A stretch of DNA of 64,000 nucleotides. Origin: Diphasiastrum complanatum (Eukaryota > Streptophyta > Lycopodiopsida > Lycopodiales > Lycopodiaceae). The stretch is taken from positions 16,846,394 to 16,910,393 of the forward strand of contig CM055094.1 in the NCBI GenBank assembly GCA_029204225.1, written 5' to 3'. The position numbers and the translations under genes are program-made. Under the pieces are notes generated by a model that worked only from the letters and a program-made list of their open reading frames with translations, was not told the DNA's origin and did not search any database. Shown piece after piece: positions 48,399 through 60,341 of the stretch (positions are counted from its first letter, which is position 1; each line of letters begins with the position of its first letter).

Positions 48399-50300
48399 GT
48401 TAGTCTATGTTTGGTAATTTCAGTTTCTTTGTTTTAAGAAATTTACTCTATTCTTCCCTTGCGGCCTTTTAATCGTAGTTTTTGTTTTGCATCAAAGTTA
48501 TTGTAGTCTTTGTTGCTTTCTTTTTCTTTAGTAGGTAAGGTTTCTCTCAGATTTTCTAATCAAAATGAGAATCCATTCTTTGGTAAGTACCTGCCGCATA
48601 ATTTATCTGCCCAGAATCGGAAGTTTACACACCCATAAAGATTATTTACTACTGGAAAAATCGTTGACCGATTCAGTAAATCAAGTTGTCACAAAGATGA
48701 TGCATGAAATTTTTCTACAACACGTTCTAGAATTGTTTTGGGTTAACAGTAAGTAAAATGTTTACTCGGCGTTACACGAAGGAATGGTCCTTCTAGGGAC
48801 CTTCATTGGTGGATTGTTTAATTTTGAAAGCTACGTCTCACCCTAATGGGCTCTTAGCTCACATACAGTGCTTTAATGCATGGGTTTACGGTGCTTAAAA
48901 AACAATACTGACTTTTCTTCAAGTAAAGCTTCACAATGCTGACTCCTAAAAAGGGTATAATTTAGTGATTGATAGGCCTGTCCTATTCATTGTCAAAGCA
49001 TAGACACTTGCAAAGCATTCTACTACTTGTAGAAAAGTACATGTGGAATTGGACATTGAGAAAGTTGTTCCTTAGTACAGCTCATAGAAGCCCATTCCAA
49101 ATGCATTTTTGGAATGTGACCTTTTTCTTATTTTAATGCTCTTCTTTTGTTTTGACTAGTGGAAACAAGGGACAACATTGGGCTGCCTTGAATAAATATG
49201 TAGACGTAAAAAAATACCATTCATACATAATAGTACCTCTATGATTTATACATATATGTCTCCTTCCTTGCAAATACAATGGTAGATATTCGTTAGACAA
49301 ATTTTGAAATCACACTTATGTGATCATGTTCAGTAAGAAAACATGCAATACTAGAGTGTTATCACCTAAAAAGTAGTAAAGTCGAGCGATATCCTTTGTC
49401 CTTGAGGATTTATAACTAAAGCTTTACAGATTCCTACATCAACTTGATTTACAACACACATTTCTAAAGTGATTTAGAGTTAAGGTCTTAGTTATGAGGA
49501 GTTTTTTATACAATGCCATGCCCTTTCTAGGATGGTTACCTTGGCCTACAACTCTCAGGAGCCCGCCCTCATTGCAATTCGAAGAAGCTCAATCATTGTA
49601 CCATTCGGATGATTATTTATTCAAACAATGTTGAAACATGGACTTGTCAAATGCGATTGAAATGTCCCAATTTTGAACATAAATCTTAGGGCCATAAAGA
49701 CTCTAGTGGTTGTAAGTGTTGGGGCCAAGTTTGGTGTTTGGTAATGGACAAGTTTTTGGGTTAAAGCAACTCAAATTCCTAGATTTTTTAAAATTTGCTA
49801 AGATCCTAGCATATGAATTTTTATCCATGAATAAGAAATATCGCAATGGGAAGGCTTCCCAAAATGCTAACTCTTGCACATTGAGTGGATTCCCATTTCA
49901 CTTGAAGAAGTATATTTCTTTTCTTACATTAGTTGAAGAAGTTTTTGTATGTTAGCATATCGGATTTACAAGATGGCCATAGGGAGGTGATAAAATTGAA
50001 AGTAATGGAGAGTTATGGTTGGATGTTAAATGAAACAACCATGCTATATTTGTGAATAGCGGAATTGTAATAATGGTTGCAAGGCCCAATTTAGGTAAAG
50101 AAGGTCCGCAAAAAGATTAATCTAGTGATTGTATATGGGAAACAAAAGACGCAACCTTGGCATTTGCAAGTTGCAATTCACCTCAAAAACTTGTTTGCCT
50201 CTCACAGAAAGGATTCAAATAAAGTTTCATTTGAAAGATAGGTCCAGAAATGACCCTAATGTTTGAAAAGGGAATTCGAAAAGTCAAACTTCAAATGGGG
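48399..50300. other. Presumed start of intron 1 of the hydrolase gene
   Basis: No conserved hydrolase motif, no named repeat. A 79-codon frame at 49716-49955 is unremarkable. Confidence 0.35.
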
Positions 50301-50301
50301 A

Positions 50302-50808
50302 TCAAAATTTCAACAATTTCCTTTCAAAATAGAACAAGGTTAGAATCTTCTTACATTTCTCGTTTGAAAGGTATGTTGAGAAAACCAGCTTCAGAAACCT
50401 GTTGAACCACCTACACATCCTTAGCTTGCTCAAAAGATTCCACATCCACCATATCTTGCCCTGCATTTGATCTTGATCGAATCGTTGAGGTGAAAAGGTT
50501 GGCATGACAAGAACCTGAATATGAGGAATGGCTTCAATTGCAGCAGTAGCTGCTTGCTCATAATTTTGAATGACCTCGGCCTTTGCTAGCTCTTGTGTTG
50601 CCATCAACTTATATGCATCAAATTTGCTACGAAATCCTGCCAAAGCTGCTTTGTAGGAGTTAACTTTGTGGATTAGATAATTTATCTCCTTCCGAGAAAC
50701 TGGCTGAGCTGCAACATGTGTGTGTGTGATTTTACTTTCTAGGTTAACTTCTTCTTTAGATCTTTGGTTCTTCTTCAGCTTTTGATCTTGGAGATTGATA
50801 TAGCGCAT
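50302..50808 (-). CDS. Unrecognised ORF, helical N-terminal half
   Basis: 168 codons on the minus strand. The first 90 are charged and helical (KEINYLIHKVNSYKAALAGF, AYKLMATQELAKAEVIQ), the rest aromatic-rich. The ATG-proximal end abuts the LTR-like start of copia F at about 50809, so it may be the truncated remainder of a longer frame. No family recognised; it may be noncoding. Confidence 0.2.
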   Translation of the reverse strand: MRYINLQDQKLKKNQRSKEEVNLESKITHTHVAAQPVSRKEINYLIHKVNSYKAALAGFRSKFDAYKLMATQELAKAEVIQNYEQAATAAIEAIPHIQVLVMPTFSPQRFDQDQMQGKIWWMWNLLSKLRMCRWFNRFLKLVFSTYLSNEKCKKILTLFYFERKLLKF

Positions 50809-52340
50809 TGCTAGAAATGCTTACTGCTTGTCATGTCAGACAGAGTCAATAAGACACTCAGAGATAGTTTTGAGAACGTGGTTACATCCTCTATTGTTTT
50901 GTGCTCATGATTCTTTTGATTTGCACATACTACTTATCGAATTGATCATACAATTTTATTGCCATTAGTATTATGTCAGAATGATCAAATGCTTCTTTAT
51001 TCTATTTTTAATTTGATTATGTTCTCTTATAGATTTGTTTGAACTATCAAATACTTCGATACAACAATGTTTTATTATGCTATGTTTGTCTACGAAATCA
51101 ATCTAATAGATTCTGATACTTTCAAAGTTAGAATCACTTAGAATTCAAACGTGACAATAGTCGCAATAGTTTTGTTCGAATTTGATAGGCGTAGTCATAC
51201 ATTAGGAGAAAAATTATTTCGTAGAGCCAAATAGTGCATCTATAGAATGCAGTCATTTCTCTACTGAGAATCCTTTCTATTATTTGATACCTAACATGGT
51301 ATTAGAGCAGTAATTTCTAGTACTAGATCATTTCTATTGATTTTCAATTAAGCATTGCATCGTATTAGTGTCTTGACATTATCAGATACTATTTCTCATT
51401 CTTAAGTCATCAAATTATCGATAGACTATCTTCCAGATGGATTCACAAGGCAAAGCTGGTCTCATTGTAGACAAGCTAAATGGATCCAATTATCATTTGT
51501 GGAAACTTAAGATGAAGACCTTGCTAATTGCCAATGAGCTTTGGAATGTTGTCATAGGAATCGAATTGAAGCTTGAAGACGACACAACTGACTCCAAATG
51601 GAAATCGAATGATGGTAAAGCTTTCTTGCTAATCATTCTCAATATATCAAATACGACAAATTGGCCATGTATCTGAAGCTCAAACTTCGAAAGAAGTACG
51701 AGACATCCTGAGCGCAATATATGATGTGAGGGACGTTACTTCGAAGTTACATCTCCGAAGCAAATTCTTTACACTCAAGATGTCTAATGGTGATTCACTT
51801 CAGAATCACGTTAATCAGTTCAAGAATCTCTTGCAGCAGATGGCAGCTATCGGATCAACTATCGACGATCAAGACGCAATCATGACCTTGCTATCGAGTC
51901 TGCCATCTACGTACGAAAACTGGGTGATGATCATAACGACACACTTAGATTTAATTCTCTCAAGAATAGTCGCTATGTTGCTGCAGGAAGACAATCGAAG
52001 AAGCGTTGATAGTTCTTCGAATTCAGTATCGCATGCTCTATATGTAAACAAGGCGCTAAATGTTAGAAGAAGAAATACTCTTAACTATCGAATTAGAAGA
52101 CAACACAGAGTCAAGAGCAATTATTGAATCCACAGTCAAAGAGGAAGATGTTTTGTAAGTATTGCAAATGCACTAGTCATGAAATTCAAGATTGTAGAAT
52201 AATGAGAGCGAAGAACAACAAGAAGCAATCAGATCAACAGGTGAATGCAGTTGCAGTTACATCGCAATCCCCAATTCATGACATGGATGAAGGAGCATTA
52301 ATCAAAAGAGGAGAGAGCTATATGATTGGGCCTTAATTAC
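50809..52340 (+). mobile_element. Ty1/copia family A copy F (LTR end, primer site, gag)
   Basis: The LTR distal part (about 50809-51296) ends CCTAACA. The primer site TGGTATTAGAGC is at 51297-51308. Gag starts at 51437 (MDSQGKAGLIVDKLNGSNYH), continues with KLHLRSKFFTLKMSNGDSLQ, and reaches a zinc knuckle (CKYCKCTSHEIQDCR) near 52155. Same family as the copy at 659-5212. It stops after gag with no pol; broken. Confidence 0.8.
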
Positions 52341-52571
52341 AATAGGTGGCATTATCTCATTGGCCACTTTCACTAACTTTCCTAACTTAAGAAGTCTAAG
52401 ATGATACTCTATTTTATTATTGCAAACATCTTGACTTTACAAGCTTTTAAATGTACTAATTGCATATCCTCATTGAAAGCTCTCAGTGGGCTTGGGGGCA
52501 CATGCTCTAGCATAAGATTACATGATACAAAATGGACACTTCATGATGCTACTAGAATGACTTTAAAGTAA

Positions 52572-53035
52572 TCTACTTGGCACATCTGTTTGGTGCAAAA
52601 GTACAAGATGCACTATTAGACAATGACTAACCTCCTTAAGTACATTTTGCAAAATTGAGGATTCAAGTCCATTGTTTTGTGCTGCAAAATTGTGGAGGCA
52701 TAGTTGTTGTTGATGTCAGAGATCTCGTGTTGGGAATATCCTACTCCCAACACCAACCTTGTCAATTGACATGTGGCAAGGGTTTTTTTTTTTTTTAAAG
52801 CCATAAGCAAACCAGAGGTTTAGAAACTAATTTAGTTCGCACATTTTTTTGGCGCACTAGTACAAAATGCACTATCAGGCAGTTTATGACTTATTCAATT
52901 ACATCTTACAAAATCGAAAATACGAGTCCTTGTTGTGAGGAAACATAGTTGTTGTTGATCTTGAAAATCTTGTGTCATGAATTTCTCAAACTCAAACCAC
53001 TCTCTTCATGTGGCAAGGATTTTTTTTGCAAGGAA
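52572..53035 (+). mobile_element. Tandem pair of SINE-like units
   Basis: Two diverged copies, about 52572-52800 and 52836-53035. Each starts with a tRNA-like A-box region (TGGTGCAAAAGTAC / TGGCGCACTAGTAC), followed by TGCACTATYAG, a B-box-like GGATTCAAGTCC / AATACGAGTCC, a shared body (CATAGTTGTTGTTGAT) and an end CATGTGGCAAGGRTTTTTT with a T-run. This layout is that of tRNA-derived plant SINEs. Copy 1 carries an extra palindromic TTGGGAATATCCTACTCCCAA. Confidence 0.5.
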
Positions 53036-53788
53036 ACTAGAGCTTTTTCATTTGCTACGCACAAGCATGTGCTTGAACCTAACAAATCTAAACAAAATTA
53101 AACATTATTGCCGCACTACAAAAAGACGAATCTTAAAGTCAATAGAATTCGTACAGAGTCATCACAGTAAAAAATACCATCTTGTGAGAACTATAGGTGT
53201 CTACACATATTTTTGGTTGTTACCATGTTGCAACAAGTAATCATTACCGAGTTATGTGAATCTAATCTTGTCCATAGTATGAATATAAAGTTGTGCAATA
53301 AAAAGTGTTCAAAAAATGGCAACGTATCAAATAACTACAACTTGTCATAGATAAGTGGAATGAAAAACAAGTTGCCTACTTATATGTAGCAAAGAAATAT
53401 CAAGTAGTGATCCTAAACTTGGTTAGGGAAAGGTTTTTGACATAAGTACAATGTTTTATGATCTATATATGAAAGTCTATGGTTGTGGTAAGTGTATATG
53501 AAAGACATGGAAGCACCACCATCATTGGGTGTATCCATGTTGCAAGTTTTAGCCTTCTAATCTCTCATACATCACTGTTCTGCTCATTATCCACCTAGGT
53601 GAAAAGTAAATAGTCCACCATAACATAAAGGGAAGTAGGAGAACCATAACAAGTATATTAAATTTGTTCCCAAACTTAAACAAGAATCCAAAACAATATT
53701 TTAACCTAAATAGTGAGCTTTAGACCACTTGCCATCAAAGATTCTACAACACACGCACTTAATGACCAAATGTATCAATGTGTCTACT
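53036..53788. other. Unassigned AT-rich sequence
   Basis: No coding or repeat signature recognised left of the presumed LTR end of copia G. Confidence 0.4.
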
Positions 53789-53940
53789 GATAGAATTCAG
53801 AAATCGGAGTAAACTAATCTTATTAGTACTCACACAAAACATCAATCACAAGAGGAAGAAGATGGACTGCAAGAAGCTATGCTTCATAAACTGGAAATTG
53901 AGATGATAATGGAGGTGGGCGCCCATCTGCTCTTATAGAG

Positions 53941-54298
53941 TGTAATAGATCCTAACACCACAGTAGGGCAAACACTAATTGATCCACCCAACCTTGCCTA
54001 CTCCCTGATATAGAGTAAGCCCCTCCTAGCCCAGTGTGAGGACTGGTAGCATGCTACTGCCAAGTGTCGGCCACGTGGCACTGACGTGGCCGACTGCACG
54101 TCGGGACCCAACTGGGGGCCCTATCCTGCTGACAGGGTCCCTAGGCTGTGTTAGGCCCGCCATGGCTATGGACCGTGCTGGGGCACACTACTCACACTGT
54201 CTTGCCCTGTTGGTCATGTACGCTGGACACGACCCTGACTGTGGTATCTGACCTATCTGTGTTCTCTAGGGTTCGGCACTGGTTACGAGCTCGTAACA
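53941..54298 (-). repeat. 3' LTR of chromovirus
   Basis: TGTAATAGATCC ... GAGCTCGTAACA on the plus strand, 358 bp, TG...CA ends. GC-rich compared with the surroundings. The purine tract (GGTTCTTAAGGGGGAGGGAG on the minus strand) adjoins at 54299. Confidence 0.95.
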
Positions 54299-57200
54299 CT
54301 CCCTCCCCCTTAAGAACCGTCTTGGTCCTCTAAGACAAAGTCTGGAAAAATCTTGCGAAGGACGCTGCCTCTTTCCCAAGTGGCATTCTCAACAAGCTAA
54401 TCATTCCACTTAACCAGATATTCTCGGTATAGAGTATGACGAGTCTGCGTCCCTCTACTATCAAGAATTTCCTCTGGTTCATGTGGAGGTTGTTGAGGAT
54501 CCAATGGGAGAACTAGAACACTGTCCCCTACCAGATTATCTGATCTGGTTAAGGCTTTTCGTAACTGACTTACATGAAAAACTGGAAAAACCTTACTGCT
54601 GTGTGGGAGTTCTAGTTCATAGGTGACCTCGCCTAGTCTCCTACTGATGGTAAAGGGACCACAATACCTTGGAGACAACTTAGCACACACTCCTGATTTG
54701 AGGGTTTTAGAGTCAACTGGGACTCTCAAGTAGACTTTCTCACCAGTGGAGAACTGCACATCCCGTCTGTGTGGATCTGCATAATGCCTGGCTCGATCCT
54801 GGGATTGTCTAATGCTACGCTTAGCATGTTCTATCATCTGGTTTAGGTCTTCTAAAAAGTTTCTGGCTGCTTCAACTTTTTCTTGTTTAAACCCTACAGC
54901 TGTGGGTGAGCGTGGCTGAAAACCGTACATCAGCATAAATGGGCTGTATCCCGTAGCTGAATGTTTGGTACTGTTGTAAGCAAACTCTAATATTGAGAGA
55001 TACTCCTCCCAATTAGTCTGCCTCTTGCTGACGTATGCACGAAGCATATCCTCCAGCACTTGATTTACCCTTTCTGTTTGACCGTCCGTCTGTGGATGGT
55101 CAGTGGTACTCATATTAAGTTTAGTATGGAGATGATGGAATACTGCCTTCCAAAAATTTCCAGTAAACTTACTGTCCCGGTCGCTGACTATGCCGGAAGG
55201 TAGACCGTACAATTTAAATAGCCCGTCTACAAACAACCTCGCTAACTCTAGAGCTCTAACGGTTGTTTTGGTCGGAATAAAATGAGCCATTTTGGTCAGA
55301 CGGTCAACTGTGACCCATATAGCGTCATTACCCTTTTGGGTTTTAGGCAGGCCTACTATAAAATCCATGGAGATACTCTCCCATTTACCAGCTGGTATTT
55401 CTAAGGGATGCAACAACCCTCCTGCCTTTAAACGCTCTGCTTTATTTACTTGACATTTCTGGCAACTGGTTACATACTGGTGGACGTCCTTTTTCATACT
55501 GGGCCAGAAAAATTGCCTACGAAGAAGCTCATAGGTCTTCTGTATGCCTGGGTGTCCCGCGCTAGGATTGTCATGACATTCATATAGGACCTGCTGCCTA
55601 TAATCCTCTGAATTGGGGACACATACTCTATCTCTATAGAGCAAGTACTCATCCTGAATGGAATACTGTTTCCATTTGAATCCTTGAGTCAACTGACCCT
55701 CAACCACTGGGGTTTGCTTGGGTAATACAGGCTCAGAATCCTCAACGTCATCTGACGACGTATACTCGGACTCATCATCATCCTCAACGGAAGCTGCCGT
55801 ATTCTTGGATGAACTGGCACCAGCCCCGGGAACTGGTTCTGGAGTCTGTAACTGTCTGTTCTGGACTGAGTTCCAGATAATAGAGAAGAATGCATCATGC
55901 TGGCATTTCCCTCTCAAGGACTCGAGTAACTCATTACGAATCTGAGTAAAACTCAGCTCGTTTATCATAGGCATTCTGCTAAGGGCATCTGCTACTGTAT
56001 TGAATTTTCCACGCCTATATCTGATAGACATGTCAAACTCTTGCATCAACTCTGCCCAACGAGCTTTCCGACCTCTAAGCTCAGGTTGATTGCAAAGGTA
56101 TCTGAGACTCTCATGGTCTGTCAGGACCTCAAAGTTGGCACCATACAAATAATGCCTCCAAGTCTTAAGGGCATGGACTATAGAAAAGAGTTCCTTTTCA
56201 TAGGCACTGTACCTAGTCTGAGCTGGCTCGAGTTTTTTACTCTCGAACGCAACTGGTCGTCCACCCTGAGTTAGCACAGCGCCTACTGCAAAGTCGCTAG
56301 CATCTGTTTCGACCACAAATGGCTGATTGGGGTCGACGACTTTTAAGACTGGTGCTGTAGCTAAGGCTGTTTTGAGAGCATCAAAGCTCTCCTGTTGTGC
56401 AGACTCCCAAATGAACTCCTTTCCCTTCCCCTTAAGAAGATTTGTCATAGGGACTGCTATCTGAGCATATTCCTTGACAAATCGTCTGTAATATCCCGCG
56501 AGACCAAGAAAGATTTGAAGTTCCAAAATATTCTGAGGTCTCAGCCAACTGAGTATGGCTTTAACCTTATTTGGGTCCATCTTAATCCCATCTGAAGAGA
56601 TAATGTGACCCAAATATGCTACTTCTTCAACGAAGAATTCACACTTGGATTGTTTAGCATAAAGCTTATGCTTTCTGAGCAGTCGAAACACCTTTCTGAG
56701 GTGTTTTAGATGCTCCTTCCTCGTTTTGCTGTAGACGAGGATGTCATCTAAAAATACGACCACAAACTTACCCAAGTATGGTCTGAGGACACTGTTCATC
56801 AAGGTCATAAAGGTAGCTGGAGCATTTGTGAGCCCAAATGGCATCACCTTAAACTCATAATGACCGTGACGAGTCCTAAAAGCTGTTTTCGAGACATCTT
56901 CCGATTTTATACGGACTTGATGATATCCCGATCTAAGGTCTATTTTACTGAAAAACTTAGCCCCGTCGAGTTGATCAAACAACTCGTCTGCCCGAGGCAT
57001 AGGGTATTTATTCTTAATTGTGACTTTATTGAGGGCTCTGTAATCTACGCAAAGACGCATAGACCCCTCTTTCTTTTTCACCAATAGGACTGGTGAGGCC
57101 CATGGTGAACTACTGGTCTGAATTTGGCCTTTCTCAAGATAGTCTGTTAACTGCCTAGTTATTTCTTCATCCTCTGTTCGGCTGACCCGATACGGAGGTT

Positions 57201-59964
57201 TAGAAACAGGTGCTGTACCTGGTACTAGGTTTATTACATGATCTACCTCTCTGTTAGGTGGTAAACCATGTGGCAAATCTTCAGGAAAAACATCTTTAAA
57301 TTTAGACAATAAAGTTTCTAATTTACTGATTTTCTGCTGAATAGAACTGGAAATAGAAACTTCAGGAATAAACTGAAAGTCACATAAGAATACCTGATGG
57401 TCTTCGTCTCCGATTAGCTGACAGAGCTCTGAACTGCAGACCATAGGGCTGTTGGGAACATCATGCTCCCCATGCAACTGGATCTCTCAGCCTTTATACT
57501 GAAAGCTGAGGGTGTTCTCCTGATAGTTTCTGTGGAGGGAAGGTCCTAAACTGTAGAGCCAATCTCTCCCGAGAACAATGTCTGTTCGATCCAGGTGCAT
57601 TATCTGAAAGTTTATTTGATCTTGGTACCCCTGAATACCAAGATTTAACTTACTTACCATAGTTTCCCATATTTTTTTATCTTCACCCTTAGCTAATGAA
57701 ACTATGTACCTATGCTGACTAGGTACTTCTGGTAGTTTAAGCTTTTTAACCAGGGTGTGGTTGATGAAATTATGGGTTGCCCCATCATCAACCATGACTC
57801 TTACTGACTGGTTACCAACTTTCCCATGCATACGTACTAGGTCATGCGGCCCAAAGCTGAAGGGTCTCGCTAGCATTGCAGAGGTCAGCTGGCAACAGTG
57901 TTCATGATCTTCATGATACACTTTGATCTCGGAAGCTGCCGAGTCACTGGGGAAACATACAGTCTGAACAAGATGAACTTGTTTTTTATCTTTTTTAGTG
58001 AAAGGCCCCTTGGGACACTGTCTGACTGTGTGTCCCTTGCCCATACACACAAAGCACAAACGTTCTTGTTTGGCTTTCTCAAAATCATCTGGTTTTAAGG
58101 GCTGTATGTGTGAAGGGCGTTTCTGAGGAGCTTCACCTTTAAATTTATCTTCTTTCTTTCTTTTTAAAAATTTCTTTTTAAATTGAAAGTCTTTCTGAGG
58201 AAGCTGCTCAGAAAGTGGTTGCTGTCTCGCTCTCTTCCTTCCCACTGAATCATCATAGATTTGAGCATATCTGAGAGCTTGCTCAAGGGTAGTAGGCGAG
58301 TTTCTCTGGACCTCTACTTTATATTCATCTTTGAGGCCACGGACAAATCCCCTGATTTTTTTATAGTCATCCATATTTTTAATCTTTAAAATTGCCTCTC
58401 GATACTGCGAGATATATTGGATGAGGGACTTGTCCATTACTGTTCTTTCCCAGGCTTCCCAGGCTCTATCAAGTTCATTCTCTGGTAGAAATTCTCTTAG
58501 GAAAGCTTCTTCAAAAGCTTTCCATGACCGGGGAGTCTGCCCAGTCTCCTGGAGATTTAACCACCACTTATAGGCCATAGGCCCTAAAGAAAGACTGGCC
58601 TCAATTGCTTGCAAATGGTCAGGGGTCTGTTTAAGAGCATGAATGTTCTTCCATTTGCTGAGGAAGGTTTGTAGAATATCTGCATTTCTATCCTTCTCTT
58701 CCCCATTAAAAGTAGGAGGCTTTAAATCTTTAAAAACACTGGGGTGAGACCGTAAAGTCTCACCCGAAACTGATGGAAGTGGAGAAGGGGATAACTGAGA
58801 AGTGGAGGGAAGGCTTCCTTTCGCGGAGCTCAAAATCAAGTTTTTGAGTTCAGCGAACGAGTCGTCCACACTGGACTTGAAATTGGCTAATGCCAGCTTC
58901 AGTTCATCCACTTCTGTTACCAATTGGAGGAACTGCTCCTTGGTAACCAGTTCGTCGAGTTCTTCGGCGAACTGTTCCTGTTCTTCTACTTCCATGGGTT
59001 CCTTCCCTTTTCTGTAAGCCAAGGCTTCTGTTTCAAGTTCGTCGAAGCCTCTCTCCTGGGGTTGATCAGGTCCCTGAGGAGTGGTCATCTTCGAAACTGA
59101 AAGAGAGCTACCTTAACTTCTGAAGGAAAAAAGTCTAAAAGACTAATTTACAACTGTACAAGGGAAAGGAAAGATGACTTAGCTGTTTCTGAGGACTGTA
59201 CTTCCAAAGAGATTATGAAGAGGAACCCTTTCAGCTCTTTTCCCCAAGATTTCAGACCTGCTGTCCCGGAAAATGCCAGTTTGAAGCTTCAAAACGGTGC
59301 CAAATTTCCCGGTTCTTGAGTTGAGTAGCTGACTGATCTGATTTGAGGTGTGGGGCTCCAACAAACCGAGTAAAAACCGGAAGTTTACAAAAAGAAATCC
59401 GGAATTTTTGAAGTCCCTGCCCTCGCTGGTTGGTCAGCAACCTGTCTGGCCCGATTTGTCCAATTTACAGCTCTAAAATCACCTTGATTCTCTGATTTAC
59501 TCTCAGCCTGTAGGTCGCTGGTCTGTAGCAAGCAAGTCTGAAACTCAGACTCCTGAAAAACTTCTGAAAAACAGGGTTAAATTGTGAGATTTCTACCCTA
59601 CTGTCCAGCGCTGGCCCTGCTACAATATTTCAGATCAGAACTCCTTCTAATCTACTCAGAACTTCATACGAAACTCAGATTTGAGGGCTGACTATACAGC
59701 GATGGACCTGCTCTTCCCTTCCTCTTGAATTTCCGCTCAGATCATAGTGATCTACACTCGAAAATCAGAGAGGGAAACTGATTTTTCAGCGCTGAAGCTA
59801 TTGTAAAAGATATGCTTCCAAACTACTGAGAAATCCAGCAAATTGGAGGATTAGAAAGCTGATCCTACAGCGATTTTCCTCCTCTATTCTTTTCTGAGAA
59901 TCTCCCAGATCTTTCCTATCTTCTGATAGCTTTCTCTACTGTTGCTCCTGAACTCCCTAGGATG

Positions 59965-59982
59965 GAGATGGCTCTGATACCA
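59965..59982 (-). other. Primer-binding site of chromovirus
   Basis: Minus strand TGGTATCAGAGCCATCTC, an 18-base initiator-Met tRNA match, one base from the 5' LTR. Confidence 0.95.
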
Positions 59983-59983
59983 G

Positions 59984-60341
59984 TGTAATAGATCCTAACA
60001 CCACAGTAGGGCAAACACTAATTGATCCACCCAACCTTGCCTACTCCCTGATATAGAGTAAGCCCCTCCTAGCCCAGTGTGAGGACTGGTAGCATGCTAC
60101 TGCCAAGTGTCGGCCACGTGGCACTGACGTGGCCGACTGCACGTCGGGACCCAACTGGGGGCCCTATCCTGCTGACAGGGTCCCTAGGCTGTGTTAGGCC
60201 CGCCATGGCTATGGACCGTGCTGGGGCACACTACTCACACTGTCTTGCCCTGTTGGTCATGTACGCTGGACACGACCCTGACTGTGGTATCTGACCTATC
60301 TGTGTTCTCTAGGGTTCGGCACTGGTTACGAGCTCGTAACA
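59984..60341 (-). repeat. 5' LTR of chromovirus
   Basis: Same 358 bp as 53941-54298; I saw no difference between the two copies. Confidence 0.95.

Larger units (their letters stand above)
53941..60341 (-). mobile_element. Ty3/gypsy chromovirus, nearly whole and young
   Basis: About 6.4 kb between two 358-bp LTRs that look identical by eye, with target duplication TAGAG (53936-53940 and 60342-60346). Parts on the minus strand: primer site (59965-59982), gag with coiled N-terminus and zinc knuckle CFVCMGKGHTVRQCP (59.09 to about 58.0 kb), protease-like region (about 57.85-57.5 kb), RT (about 57.2-56.6 kb, FLDDILVYS), RNase H (about 56.3-56.0 kb, [13 protein letters not shown]), integrase (about 55.6-54.8 kb, [11 protein letters not shown] zinc finger and core) and a C-terminal segment with the start of a chromodomain ([17 protein letters not shown]), then the purine tract. 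The pol order and chromodomain identify a chromovirus. Gag and pol are open over nearly their whole length; about one or two breaks at most. Confidence 0.95.

Noticed and set aside
54036-54251. 71-codon frame, repeated at 60079-60294
   Set aside because: Lies within the chromovirus LTRs; identical because the LTRs are identical, with no protein features.
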